Positions 34,733 through 42,909 of a stretch of 64,000 nt of DNA are shown here, piece after piece. The translations under genes were made by a program, and so were the position numbers. The notes below the pieces were generated by a model that saw nothing but the letters and a program-made list of their open reading frames with translations, was not told the origin of the DNA and ran no database searches. How positions within the stretch are numbered: position 1 is the stretch's first letter; each line of letters starts with the position of its first letter. This stretch comes from Micavibrio_C sp965231165. Lineage in GTDB: Bacteria > Pseudomonadota > Alphaproteobacteria > Micavibrionales > Micavibrionaceae. The stretch covers positions 620,001-684,000 of the forward strand of contig OZ246421.1 in the NCBI GenBank assembly GCA_965231165.1, given 5' to 3'.

Positions 34733-35278
34733 TTATTCAGCGGCGCGAATGTTCTGATTATTTCTGTTTATGCGATGGGTCTGCGTTGACATCTGTTCGT
34801 CGGCGGCCTCCATGCTTTTGAATGTTTGCATCATTTGTGACAAATCGTTGTGATCGAATGATTTCAGTGTTCTGAAATGCTGTTTGAGCGCTTGTTCCTT
34901 GCGGTCATCCTGTCCCAGACATTCCCAGGCATCGATCAGTGTGAAGTGGAGGTTTAGTCCGTGTTCGATTTGCGATTCGGCATGTTTTTCGAGAAACTCG
35001 CAATCGTCGGCCTGAAGTTCTTCAAATGCGCTTTTGTTCACGAGTAGCAGGCATTTTAACGTAATGTCGTTTGCACCTTGCAAATCAATTTCGCTCAGGA
35101 AATTGCGCCCGAGTTCGAAGGCTTGCGTGTCCAGAGTGTTATAGGCGCTGGAGATTTCGTCGTATTGCACCACAAGATGTTGCTGGGGGGAGAGGGTATC
35201 AGCCTCAATAACCTTGATATCTGTGTTGGCCAGATGTTTTTGTGCAATGAGTTTAATGCTCTGGCTTTTCAGTATCAT
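34733..35278 (-). CDS. Hypothetical soluble protein in the nuoI-nuoJ gap
   Basis: I do not recognise this 181-residue protein. It is mainly helical and acidic, with an N-terminal beta-alpha stretch (LKSQSIKLIAQKHL), EFLEKHAESQIEHGLNLHFTLIDAWECLGQDD-type helices near residue 95-125 (key part EHGLNLHF) and a polar C-terminus rich in Asn, Gln and Arg. The helices resemble a TPR-type pair, but I would not claim it. The ribosome site AGGAG is good. It starts only 12 bases from the nuoI stop, on the opposite strand. Confidence 0.62.
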   Translation of the reverse strand: MILKSQSIKLIAQKHLANTDIKVIEADTLSPQQHLVVQYDEISSAYNTLDTQAFELGRNFLSEIDLQGANDITLKCLLLVNKSAFEELQADDCEFLEKHAESQIEHGLNLHFTLIDAWECLGQDDRKEQALKQHFRTLKSFDHNDLSQMMQTFKSMEAADEQMSTQTHRINRNNQNIRAAE

Positions 35279-35463
35279 GTATATTTCTCCTATATGGGCT
35301 CCCTAAATAACAGAAGCATTGGGAAATTCGCAAGTGAAAGTTGTGTTTTTAAATAAAATTATTTTTTAATCATCAAATTATTAAGCGATCCGCGTTAACA
35401 AACCGTTACCACGTTTGAGTGGTGACGGTTTATCTGTTTTTGTAATGCAATGATCGTTCCAGA

Positions 35464-35964
35464 TTATTCGCCGGAAACCCAGCGCAGGGGGAAGTAATAA
35501 TTCAGGCTGAGGATTTCCGTGCCGGGGTTACGATTGCCGAGGCTGGCGTTCGAGATGTGGGCGAGACCTGTGCTTACGCGGCTACCATTCTGGAAATTAT
35601 AGCCCAGTTCCAGCTGTGAGCGGAATTCGATTGTATGTCCGAGGTCTTTGCCATCGCCGTCGCTGTAGAGACCTGCGCCAATGCTGGGGGTCAGTGTCCA
35701 TTCCGGGGACAGTTCGAAGTCGGCATACAGGCCGCCCAAGCCATAGAGGGCGCCATCGGTTGTGATGTGTGCGGCGGCAAATGGTTTTATCTCCCATAAA
35801 CAAGGGGTTCCGGCGCGATATTCAACCCGGATGTCAGCGGCCTCATCTTCATCGAAGATGTCATAATATCCAACACCGACACCGATAAGGTCGTCAGCAG
35901 CTTTGGCGGCTATCGGGGAAAAGGTAAGAAGGGCAACAGATGCCAGAAGAGCTATTTTTTTCAA
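35464..35964 (-). CDS. Lipid A 3-O-deacylase family protein (PagL-like)
   Basis: PagL-type proteins are outer-membrane beta-barrels that remove an acyl chain from lipid A. The 166-residue protein has a signal peptide ending at AAKA before ADD. Alternating beta strands follow with GVGVGYYDIFD, and the active-site motif GLAHISNASLGNRNPGTEIL near residue 135, with the catalytic His and Ser in HISNAS. The C-terminus NYYFPLRW fits a last barrel strand. The start codon appears to be TTG, since no ATG precedes the signal peptide. It runs against the nuo genes, in the gap before nuoJ. Confidence 0.75.
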   Translation of the reverse strand: MKKIALLASVALLTFSPIAAKAADDLIGVGVGYYDIFDEDEAADIRVEYRAGTPCLWEIKPFAAAHITTDGALYGLGGLYADFELSPEWTLTPSIGAGLYSDGDGKDLGHTIEFRSQLELGYNFQNGSRVSTGLAHISNASLGNRNPGTEILSLNYYFPLRWVSGE

Positions 35965-36118
35965 GATGTAACCTTAACTATATGAATTCTACATACGGAA
36001 GTGTGAGTGATCATCTCATTTTCACAGCAAAAATCAATAGGGTAACTCGTTAATAAAGCGGGGTTTTTTCTTCTATCGGCGCTTGCGGAAGGGCTTCAGG
36101 CGTATTAGAAGATATACG

Positions 36119-36184
36119 CTTCATCCCGGCGCAAGCCGGGGGTTTCTTTCGTTTCATCCGTTCCCGGCTTTTTGCCGGTATGAC
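36119..36184. repeat. REP-like inverted repeat upstream of nuoJ
   Basis: The arms CCCGGCGCAAGCCGGG and CCCGGCTTTTTGCCGG with CAT and ATGACA ends form an imperfect palindrome. It belongs to the same family as the element at 62111-62195. It lies 13 bases before the nuoJ start. Confidence 0.75.
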
Positions 36185-36196
36185 AAAAGGGTAAGC

Positions 36197-36802
36197 ATGT
36201 TCACGGCTTTAGCTTTTTACGTCTTTGCCACCGTCCTTGTTGCCAGCGCCTTGATGGTTGTCACGGCCCGCAACCCGGTCCATTCCGTTCTTTTTCTGAT
36301 ACTGGCGTTCTTTAATGCGGCGGGATTGTTTGTTCTGCTGGGCGCGGAATTCGTCGGCATGATCCTTGTGATCGTCTATGTCGGGGCGGTGATGGTGCTG
36401 TTCTTGTTCGTGGTGATGATGCTGGACATCAGTTTCAGCGACCTGCGCAAGGGCGTGATGCAATATGTGCCGATGGGGATGGTGACAGGCGGTATTTTAC
36501 TGCTGGAGCTGGTTTCGATTTTCATGGCTTGGAAGTTTTCGCCGCAGATGGGTGCCAATCTGGCATCCCCGGTGCCGGAAGGCGTCAGCAATACTGAGGC
36601 CTTGGGTAGACTTATATATACGGATTACGTGTTCGCATTCCAGGTGGCCGGTCTTGTGCTGCTGGTGGCGATGATCGGTGCGATTGTGCTGACCCACAGG
36701 ACTCGCCCGGATGTCCGCCGTCAGAAGGTATCGGTGCAGAATGCGCGCCGTCCGGAAGACGTGCTGGAAATCCAAAAAGTTTCTTCGCATTCAGGAGTAT
36801 AG
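36197..36802 (+). CDS. nuoJ: NADH-quinone oxidoreductase subunit J
   Basis: NuoJ is a five-helix membrane subunit of complex I. The 201-residue protein begins MFTALAFYVFATVLVASA and contains the conserved ARNPVHSVLFLILAFFNAAGLFVLLGAEF region (key part NPVHSVLFLI) and the YVGAVMVLFLFVVMMLD helix near residue 60-80, typical of the pi-bulge helix TM3. The C-terminus is polar, RPDVRRQKVSVQNARRPEDV. An upstream ATG at 36083 would read through the REP-like repeat and is rejected. It opens the third nuo block. Confidence 0.95.
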   Translation: MFTALAFYVFATVLVASALMVVTARNPVHSVLFLILAFFNAAGLFVLLGAEFVGMILVIVYVGAVMVLFLFVVMMLDISFSDLRKGVMQYVPMGMVTGGILLLELVSIFMAWKFSPQMGANLASPVPEGVSNTEALGRLIYTDYVFAFQVAGLVLLVAMIGAIVLTHRTRPDVRRQKVSVQNARRPEDVLEIQKVSSHSGV

Positions 36803-36805
36803 CGT

Positions 36806-37114
36806 ATGGAAATTGGTCTCTCACATTATCTGACGCTGGCGGCGATCCTGTTTACGCTGGGCGTGTTCGGTATTTTCCTGAACCGCAAGAACGTGATCGT
36901 TATCCTGATGTCGATCGAGCTGATGCTGTTGTCGGTGAATATCAATTTTGTCGCGTTCTCCAGCTTTATGGATGATCTGGCGGGGCAGGTGTTCACGATG
37001 TTTATCCTGACGGTGGCGGCTGCCGAGGCGGCAATCGGTTTGGCTATTCTGGTTATTTTCTTCCGTAATCGCGGCAGCATTGCCGTCGAAGACATTTCGT
37101 CCCTGAAAGGGTAG
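36806..37114 (+). CDS. nuoK: NADH-quinone oxidoreductase subunit K
   Basis: NuoK is a three-helix subunit with conserved membrane glutamates used in proton transfer. In this 102-residue protein they are in LMSIELMLLSVNINFV near residues 30-45 and TVAAAEAAIGLAIL near 70-80. The length and the C-terminal SIAVEDISSLKG are typical of the family. AGGAG lies 9 bases upstream of the ATG. It is 3 bases after nuoJ and just before nuoL. Confidence 0.96.
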   Translation: MEIGLSHYLTLAAILFTLGVFGIFLNRKNVIVILMSIELMLLSVNINFVAFSSFMDDLAGQVFTMFILTVAAAEAAIGLAILVIFFRNRGSIAVEDISSLKG

Positions 37115-37122
37115 TGCCGGGC

Positions 37123-39120
37123 ATGGAACTTCTTGCTGTATTTCCTTCGCTGATCGCCTTCGTCATCGCTTTCCTGTTCGGGAAGCAGATTACGGACAAG
37201 GGTTGCCAGTTCATTACCTGCGCGGCGGTGATTATCGCGGCGTTTGTGTCCTGCGTATTGTTCTTTGATGTCATTCTGGGGCAGAGCCCGCGCATTGTGC
37301 CGCTGGCGAGCTGGGTCGTGTCCGGTGATTTTTCTGCTAACTGGGCGTTGCGCGTCGATCAGCTGACCGTTGTGATGATGTGCGTCATCAATATTGTTTC
37401 GGCTTGTGTGCATGTTTATTCCGTCGGCTATATGAGTCACGACGCGGCCAAGGGCCGGTTCATGTCGTATCTGGCGCTGTTTACGTTTGCGATGCTGATG
37501 CTGGTGACGGCGGATAACCTGCTGCAATTGTTCTTTGGCTGGGAAGGGGTCGGTCTGGCTTCCTATCTGCTGATAGGTTTCTGGAATCATAAACATTCCG
37601 CCAATGCGGCGGCGGTCAAGGCGTTTATCGTCAACCGTGTCGGTGATTTCGGTCTGGCGCTCGGGATTTTCGCGACCTTTGTGATTTTCGGTAGCGTTAA
37701 TTTTGGCGAGATTTTTGAAAAAGCGCCGGAGATGGCGACTGTGACCTTCATGTTCCTCGGGTTCGAGGTGCATGCGATGACGCTGATCTGTCTGCTGCTG
37801 TTTATCGGTGCATGCGGGAAATCGGCGCAGCTCGGCCTGCATACATGGCTGCCGGACGCGATGGAAGGCCCTACGCCTGTGTCGGCACTCATCCACGCGG
37901 CCACGATGGTGACGGCGGGCGTGTTCCTTGTCGCCCGTTTCTCGCCGGTGTTCGAATATGCGCCGGATGCGGCGATGGTGGTGACCGTTGTCGGCGCGAC
38001 CACAGCGTTTGTGGCGGCGACCATCGGCCTGACGCAGTTTGATATCAAGCGCGTGATTGCTTATTCCACCATGTCGCAGCTGGGTTATATGTTCTTTGCC
38101 CTGGGCGTGGGTGCTTATGGTGCGGCGATGTTCCATCTGATGACGCACGCGTTCTTCAAGGCGCTGCTGTTCTTAGGTGCGGGCTCGGTCATCCATGCGA
38201 TGTCTGACGAGCAGGACATGCGCAAGATGGGTGGTATCTGGAAGCTGATCCCGACGACCTATGTGCTGATGTGGATCGGTTCTCTGGCGCTGGCCGGCAT
38301 TCCGTTTTTTGCCGGTTATTATTCCAAAGACCTTATTTTGGAGGCCGCGTTTGCCGACCATACATGGTTTGGTAATTATGCTTTCTGGATGGGCGTGGCG
38401 GCAGCGCTGATGACGGCGTTCTATAGCTGGCGCCTGATCCTGATGACGTTCCATGGAAAACCGCGGGCGGACGAGCATGTGATGGCGCACGTGCATGAAT
38501 CGCCGTCGATCATGATTTCGCCCCTGGTTGTTCTGGCGACGGGTGCATTGCTGGCGGGTTATCTGTTCTATGGCGGCTTTGTCGGGTCGCCGCATGCGGA
38601 AGGTCATGTCTATGATGCGAAAAACACCAGCGAATTTGTGAATATCTGGGACAAGGAGCATTTCTGGGGCGAGAGCCTGAAAGTCCTGCCAGAAAATGAC
38701 ACGGTGGAGGCCGCGCATCATGTGCCGAAATGGGTCAAATTGCTGCCTGTGGGTGTGGCCGCTTTTGGTATCTTCCTTGCCTATCTGTTTTATATGTGGC
38801 GCGAGGGGATGGCGGCGAAATTTTCCGGTATGTTCGCGCCGCTGCACCGGTTGTTCTTTAACAAATGGTTCTTCGATGAGCTGTATAACGGCATGTTCGT
38901 TCAGCGGGCGCAGCGCTGGGGGATTTTGTTCTGGAAGACGGGCGATGGTGCGATTATCGACCGTCTGGGGCCGGATGGATTTTCGGCACTGTCCCGCCGT
39001 TTCGGTGGCGTTTTGAGTCGCGCGCAGTCCGGTTACATGTATCAGTATGCGTTTGTTATGATGATTGGCCTGATCGGCCTGATTTCGTGGCTGATCTACC
39101 GCGTCACAGTTGGATTATAA
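37123..39120 (+). CDS. nuoL: NADH-quinone oxidoreductase subunit L
   Basis: NuoL is the distal antiporter-like subunit with the long lateral helix. The 665-residue protein has about 16 helices. Conserved segments are WALRVDQLTVVMM near residue 70, GWEGVGLASYLLIGFW near 140, KSAQLGLHTWLPDAMEGPTPVSALIHAATMV-type region near 235 (key residues HTWLPDAMEGPTPVSALIH), and a broken helix followed by the C-terminal anchor. ATG 37123 has AAAGGG 11 bases upstream; GTG 37114 is less likely. Confidence 0.95.
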   Translation: MELLAVFPSLIAFVIAFLFGKQITDKGCQFITCAAVIIAAFVSCVLFFDVILGQSPRIVPLASWVVSGDFSANWALRVDQLTVVMMCVINIVSACVHVYSVGYMSHDAAKGRFMSYLALFTFAMLMLVTADNLLQLFFGWEGVGLASYLLIGFWNHKHSANAAAVKAFIVNRVGDFGLALGIFATFVIFGSVNFGEIFEKAPEMATVTFMFLGFEVHAMTLICLLLFIGACGKSAQLGLHTWLPDAMEGPTPVSALIHAATMVTAGVFLVARFSPVFEYAPDAAMVVTVVGATTAFVAATIGLTQFDIKRVIAYSTMSQLGYMFFALGVGAYGAAMFHLMTHAFFKALLFLGAGSVIHAMSDEQDMRKMGGIWKLIPTTYVLMWIGSLALAGIPFFAGYYSKDLILEAAFADHTWFGNYAFWMGVAAALMTAFYSWRLILMTFHGKPRADEHVMAHVHESPSIMISPLVVLATGALLAGYLFYGGFVGSPHAEGHVYDAKNTSEFVNIWDKEHFWGESLKVLPENDTVEAAHHVPKWVKLLPVGVAAFGIFLAYLFYMWREGMAAKFSGMFAPLHRLFFNKWFFDELYNGMFVQRAQRWGILFWKTGDGAIIDRLGPDGFSALSRRFGGVLSRAQSGYMYQYAFVMMIGLIGLISWLIYRVTVGL

Positions 39121-39130
39121 GAGAGTAACC

Positions 39131-40696
39131 ATGGTTGATTTTCCGATCCTGTCACTGATGACCTTCCTGCCGCTGGTGGGGGCGTTGTTTGTTATGATGA
39201 TCCGCGGCGAGCCGGACATGGTGGCGCGCAATGCCCGCTTTGCGGCGTTATATACGTCGATCTTCACGTTTGCGCTGTCGCTGTTCATGATGGTGAAATT
39301 CGATCCGGCGAGCGCGGAGTTCCAGTTCGTCGAGCAGACGCTGTGGTTCGATGAGCTGAAAATCGGCTATCACATGGGTGTTGATGGTATTTCGATGTTC
39401 TTTGTCGTGTTATCGGCTTTCCTGACGCCGATTTGCATTCTGGCCAGTTGGAAATCGATTGAGGTGCGGGTCAAGGAATATATGGTCGCGTTCCTGATCC
39501 TTGAGACATTCATGATCGGGACGTTCTGTGCGCTGGATACGATCTTGTTCTATGTGTTCTTTGAAGCGGTGCTGATACCGATGTTCCTGATTATCGGGAT
39601 ATGGGGCGGGGCGCGCCGGGTTTATTCGGCGTTCAAGCTGTTCCTTTATACGCTGCTTGGCTCTGTGCTGATGCTGGTGGCGATCCTGACACTGTATTTC
39701 AAAGTCGGCACGACGGATATTCCGACACTGATGGCTAATCCTGTCGCGCGTGATTTACAGATGTGGCTGTGGCTGGCGTGTTTTGCCAGCTTCGCGGTCA
39801 AAATGCCGATGTGGCCGGTGCATACATGGTTGCCCGATGCCCACGTGGAAGCGCCGACGGCGGGTTCCGTCATTCTGGCGGGTGTGCTGCTGAAGATGGG
39901 CGGTTATGGATTCTTAAGGTTCTCGCTGCCGATGTTCCCTGAGGCTTCGGCGTATTTCGCGGACATGGTCTATTGGCTGTCGATTGTCGCGATTATTTAC
40001 ACCTCGTTGGTGGCGCTGGTACAGCAGGACATGAAGAAGATGATCGCCTATTCTTCTGTCGCGCATATGGGTTTTGTGACGCTGGGTATTTTTACCGCGA
40101 CGACGCAAGGGATAGAGGGCGGTATCTTCCAGATGATCAGCCACGGCATTATTTCCGGCGCACTGTTTCTGTGCGTCGGCGTGGTTTATGACCGTCTGCA
40201 TACGCGCGAGATCGGGCGTTATGGCGGTCTGGTCAAGAACATGCCGAAATATGCAACGGTGTTCATGCTGATGATGTTGGGCTCTGTCGGTTTGCCGGGG
40301 ACGTCCGGTTTTGTCGGCGAATTCCTGGTGTTGCTGGGCGCGTTCAAGGCGGACACGCTGGTAGCGGTGTTTGCGACAACGGGCGTGGTTTTGGGGGCGG
40401 CTTATATGCTGGTCCTTTACCGCCGTGTTGTGTTTGGCCCGCAGGACAATGCGGATGCGGCGGCGATGCCGGACCTGGATAAGCGCGAGTTGCTGATATT
40501 CCTGCCGTTCGTGTTGCTGGTTTTGTGGCTTGGTGTGGCGCCCGGTTATGTGATGGAGCGCGTTGCGCCGTCCGCCCAGAAATTGCTCACGAATTATGAA
40601 ATGCAGCTTAAGAAGGCTGAAACAGCCGTGAGCGAAGAAGAAACGCCTGCAGACGAAATCGATCTGCCGATGCCGGAGACTGAAACAGATGAGTAA
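39131..40696 (+). CDS. nuoM: NADH-quinone oxidoreductase subunit M
   Basis: NuoM is an antiporter-like proton-pumping subunit. The 521-residue protein has about 14 helices, with HMGVDGISMFFVVLSAFLTP near residue 80, FFEAVLIPMFLIIGIWGG near 140 (key Glu in FEAVLIP), and MPMWPVHTWLPDAHVEAPT near 225. A Glu-rich C-terminal tail (EEETPADEIDLPMPETETDE, about 20 residues) is longer than usual. ATG 39131 gives the family start; the frame is open back into nuoL. It overlaps nuoN by 8 bases. Confidence 0.95.
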   Translation: MVDFPILSLMTFLPLVGALFVMMIRGEPDMVARNARFAALYTSIFTFALSLFMMVKFDPASAEFQFVEQTLWFDELKIGYHMGVDGISMFFVVLSAFLTPICILASWKSIEVRVKEYMVAFLILETFMIGTFCALDTILFYVFFEAVLIPMFLIIGIWGGARRVYSAFKLFLYTLLGSVLMLVAILTLYFKVGTTDIPTLMANPVARDLQMWLWLACFASFAVKMPMWPVHTWLPDAHVEAPTAGSVILAGVLLKMGGYGFLRFSLPMFPEASAYFADMVYWLSIVAIIYTSLVALVQQDMKKMIAYSSVAHMGFVTLGIFTATTQGIEGGIFQMISHGIISGALFLCVGVVYDRLHTREIGRYGGLVKNMPKYATVFMLMMLGSVGLPGTSGFVGEFLVLLGAFKADTLVAVFATTGVVLGAAYMLVLYRRVVFGPQDNADAAAMPDLDKRELLIFLPFVLLVLWLGVAPGYVMERVAPSAQKLLTNYEMQLKKAETAVSEEETPADEIDLPMPETETDE

Positions 40697-42140
40697 TTTT
40701 AGCTTTGTAGAACTGATGCCGGTGCTGCCCGAGATTTTCCTCGCGCTGGCGGGCATGCTTTTGCTGGTGGCGGGTGTCATTCGTGGCAATCAATCGGCGA
40801 ATTTTATCGGCTGGTCTGTGATGGCTTCTTTTGCGATTGCTGCGATGTTGCTGATGGGCATTAGCTGGGATGATCAAACGGTTTTGAATGGCATGTTCCA
40901 TATCAGCCCGTTCATTGCCTTTATAAAATTGTTGATCCTTGCGGGTTTGATGGCCACCATTGCGCTGTCTGTCAGTTATTTGCAGCGGGAAAAGATTGCG
41001 CGTTTTGAATATCCGATTCTGGTCCTGATGGCCGGAGTGGGGATGATGCTGATGGTTTCATCCAGCAATTTGCTGGCGATGTATGTCAGTCTGGAATTGC
41101 AATCACTGGCGCTGTATGTGCTGGCGGCTTTCCGCCGCGACCATGTCAAATCGTCGGAAGCGGGCATGAAATATTTCGTGCTGGGTTCGCTGGCGTCGGG
41201 GATGCTGCTGTTTGGCATTTCGATGATTTACGGGTTCTCCGGTTCGCTTGATTACACTAAAATCGCGGGCAGCCTTGGCGGTGTGGATGGCGTGGCCATG
41301 GGCTTTATGGTGGGCATGGTGTTCGTGCTGGTGGGGATGGCATTCAAAATTTCTGCTGTGCCGTTCCACATGTGGACGCCTGACGTGTATGAGGGCGCAC
41401 CGACATCGGTGACGGCCTTCTTCGCGCTGGTGCCGAAACTGGCGGCGATGGCGGTGCTGATGCAGTTGCTTTACGGGCCGTTCGGCGGTTTAAGCGCGCA
41501 CTGGCAGCATATCATCTGGTTCCTGTCGATGGCGTCTATGGTGTGGGCGGCGCTGGCGGGTCTGGTGCAGAGTAATATCAAGCGCCTGATGGCCTATAGC
41601 TCTATCGGCAATATGGGTTATGCGTTGCTGGGGGTTCTGGCGGGGACGCCGCAGGGCGTGACGGCGGTCATTCTTTATATGACCATTTACATGATTATGA
41701 CGGCGGGGACGTTCGGGATTATTCTGTGCATGCGCCGTGGTGGCCGTGCGGTCGAGGGGATCAGTGATCTTGCCGGGTTGTCCCGCACCAGTCCGCTGAT
41801 GGCCTATGCGCTGGCGATCCTGCTGTTCTCGATGAGCGGTATTCCGCCGCTGGCCGGGTTCTTCGGCAAGATGTTTGTGTTTCAGGCGGCGGTTTCGCAG
41901 GGGTTCTATGTGCTGGCGGTTGTCGGGGTTATTACCTCGGTCGTGGCGGCCTATTATTATCTGCGTGTTATCAAGGTCATGTTCTTTGATGAGGCGGCGG
42001 AGCCTCTGGACGGGCAGGCGGCCTTTGCCAAGCGCGCTGTCATTATGTTGAGCGTGGTGTTTGTGTTGTTCTTTATTCTGAAGCCGAACCTGCTGGTGGA
42101 TACGGCGCGGCATACGGCAAATGCCTTGTTCACGGGATGA
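40689..42140 (+). CDS. nuoN: NADH-quinone oxidoreductase subunit N
   Basis: NuoN is the third antiporter-like subunit. The 483-residue protein has about 14 helices and the signatures LLAMYVSLELQSLALYVLAAF near residue 120-140 (key Glu in SLELQSL), KISAVPFHMWTPDVYEGAPT near 225 and YSSIGNMGYALLG near 305. It starts inside the end of nuoM and overlaps birA by 4 bases, so complex I and the next genes are one transcript. Confidence 0.95.
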   Translation: MSNFSFVELMPVLPEIFLALAGMLLLVAGVIRGNQSANFIGWSVMASFAIAAMLLMGISWDDQTVLNGMFHISPFIAFIKLLILAGLMATIALSVSYLQREKIARFEYPILVLMAGVGMMLMVSSSNLLAMYVSLELQSLALYVLAAFRRDHVKSSEAGMKYFVLGSLASGMLLFGISMIYGFSGSLDYTKIAGSLGGVDGVAMGFMVGMVFVLVGMAFKISAVPFHMWTPDVYEGAPTSVTAFFALVPKLAAMAVLMQLLYGPFGGLSAHWQHIIWFLSMASMVWAALAGLVQSNIKRLMAYSSIGNMGYALLGVLAGTPQGVTAVILYMTIYMIMTAGTFGIILCMRRGGRAVEGISDLAGLSRTSPLMAYALAILLFSMSGIPPLAGFFGKMFVFQAAVSQGFYVLAVVGVITSVVAAYYYLRVIKVMFFDEAAEPLDGQAAFAKRAVIMLSVVFVLFFILKPNLLVDTARHTANALFTG

Positions 42141-42895
42141 GCATTCACTGGAAAATAGATACATTCGCCGTTACGACTTCCACACAGGACGAAGTCAAAG
42201 ACCGTGCGCTGGAAGGTGCAGACGAAGGTCTGGTGATTCAGGCGCTGACGCAATCCGAAGGCCGGGGGCGTCAGGGCAATAACTGGGTTTCGCCGATGGG
42301 CAATCTGTATATGTCGGCGCTGTTGCGCCCGCTATGCACGGCGGACCTGGCGGGGCAAATTTCCTTTATCGTGGCGTTGGCGGTATCGTCCGCTATGGAT
42401 GAGTTTATCGTCGAGGGTCATAAGAAAACCCTGAAATGGCCGAATGATATTCTGGTCGATGGGAAGAAGGTGGCAGGCATTCTGTTGGAGACCGAGCTTT
42501 CACCCAAGGGACTGGTCGGGCATCTGGCTATCGGGATCGGCGTGAATGTCCTGTCGGCGCCGGAGGGTTGTGTCGCCCTGAAAGAGGTTTCGGGCGATAA
42601 CCGGCTGGCGGTGCATCCTTTCCGTGACCGGGTTCTCCACTACCTTGATACATATTATACCGTGTGGAAGGCCGAGGGATTTGCCCCGATCCGCAAGGCG
42701 TGGCTGGCGCAAGCCCATGCTATGGGTCATAAATTGACAGCACGGCTGCCTAATCGGGAAGAAAAAGGCATTTTCAGGGGTATTGATGAGGCTGGCGGGC
42801 TGATTCTGGAGGTTTCTGAAAATAAACAAATTGTCATCCGGGCCGGGGAAATCTATTTTGATGAACCGGAAAACACGGTTGAAACCGTACATTAA
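42137..42895 (+). CDS. birA: Biotin--[acetyl-CoA-carboxylase] ligase
   Basis: BirA activates biotin with ATP and attaches it to the biotin carboxyl carrier protein. The 252-residue protein has the catalytic core only, with SEGRGRQGNNWVSP near residue 37-50, LKWPNDILVDGKKVAGIL near 95 and a C-terminal SH3-like part. The N-terminal DNA-binding domain of E. coli BirA is missing, so it is a non-regulatory class I ligase. The 4-base overlap with nuoN and the position before rnj are conserved in alphaproteobacteria. Confidence 0.94.
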   Translation: MSIHWKIDTFAVTTSTQDEVKDRALEGADEGLVIQALTQSEGRGRQGNNWVSPMGNLYMSALLRPLCTADLAGQISFIVALAVSSAMDEFIVEGHKKTLKWPNDILVDGKKVAGILLETELSPKGLVGHLAIGIGVNVLSAPEGCVALKEVSGDNRLAVHPFRDRVLHYLDTYYTVWKAEGFAPIRKAWLAQAHAMGHKLTARLPNREEKGIFRGIDEAGGLILEVSENKQIVIRAGEIYFDEPENTVETVH

Positions 42896-42909
42896 CAGAT
42901 CGAGTATTT

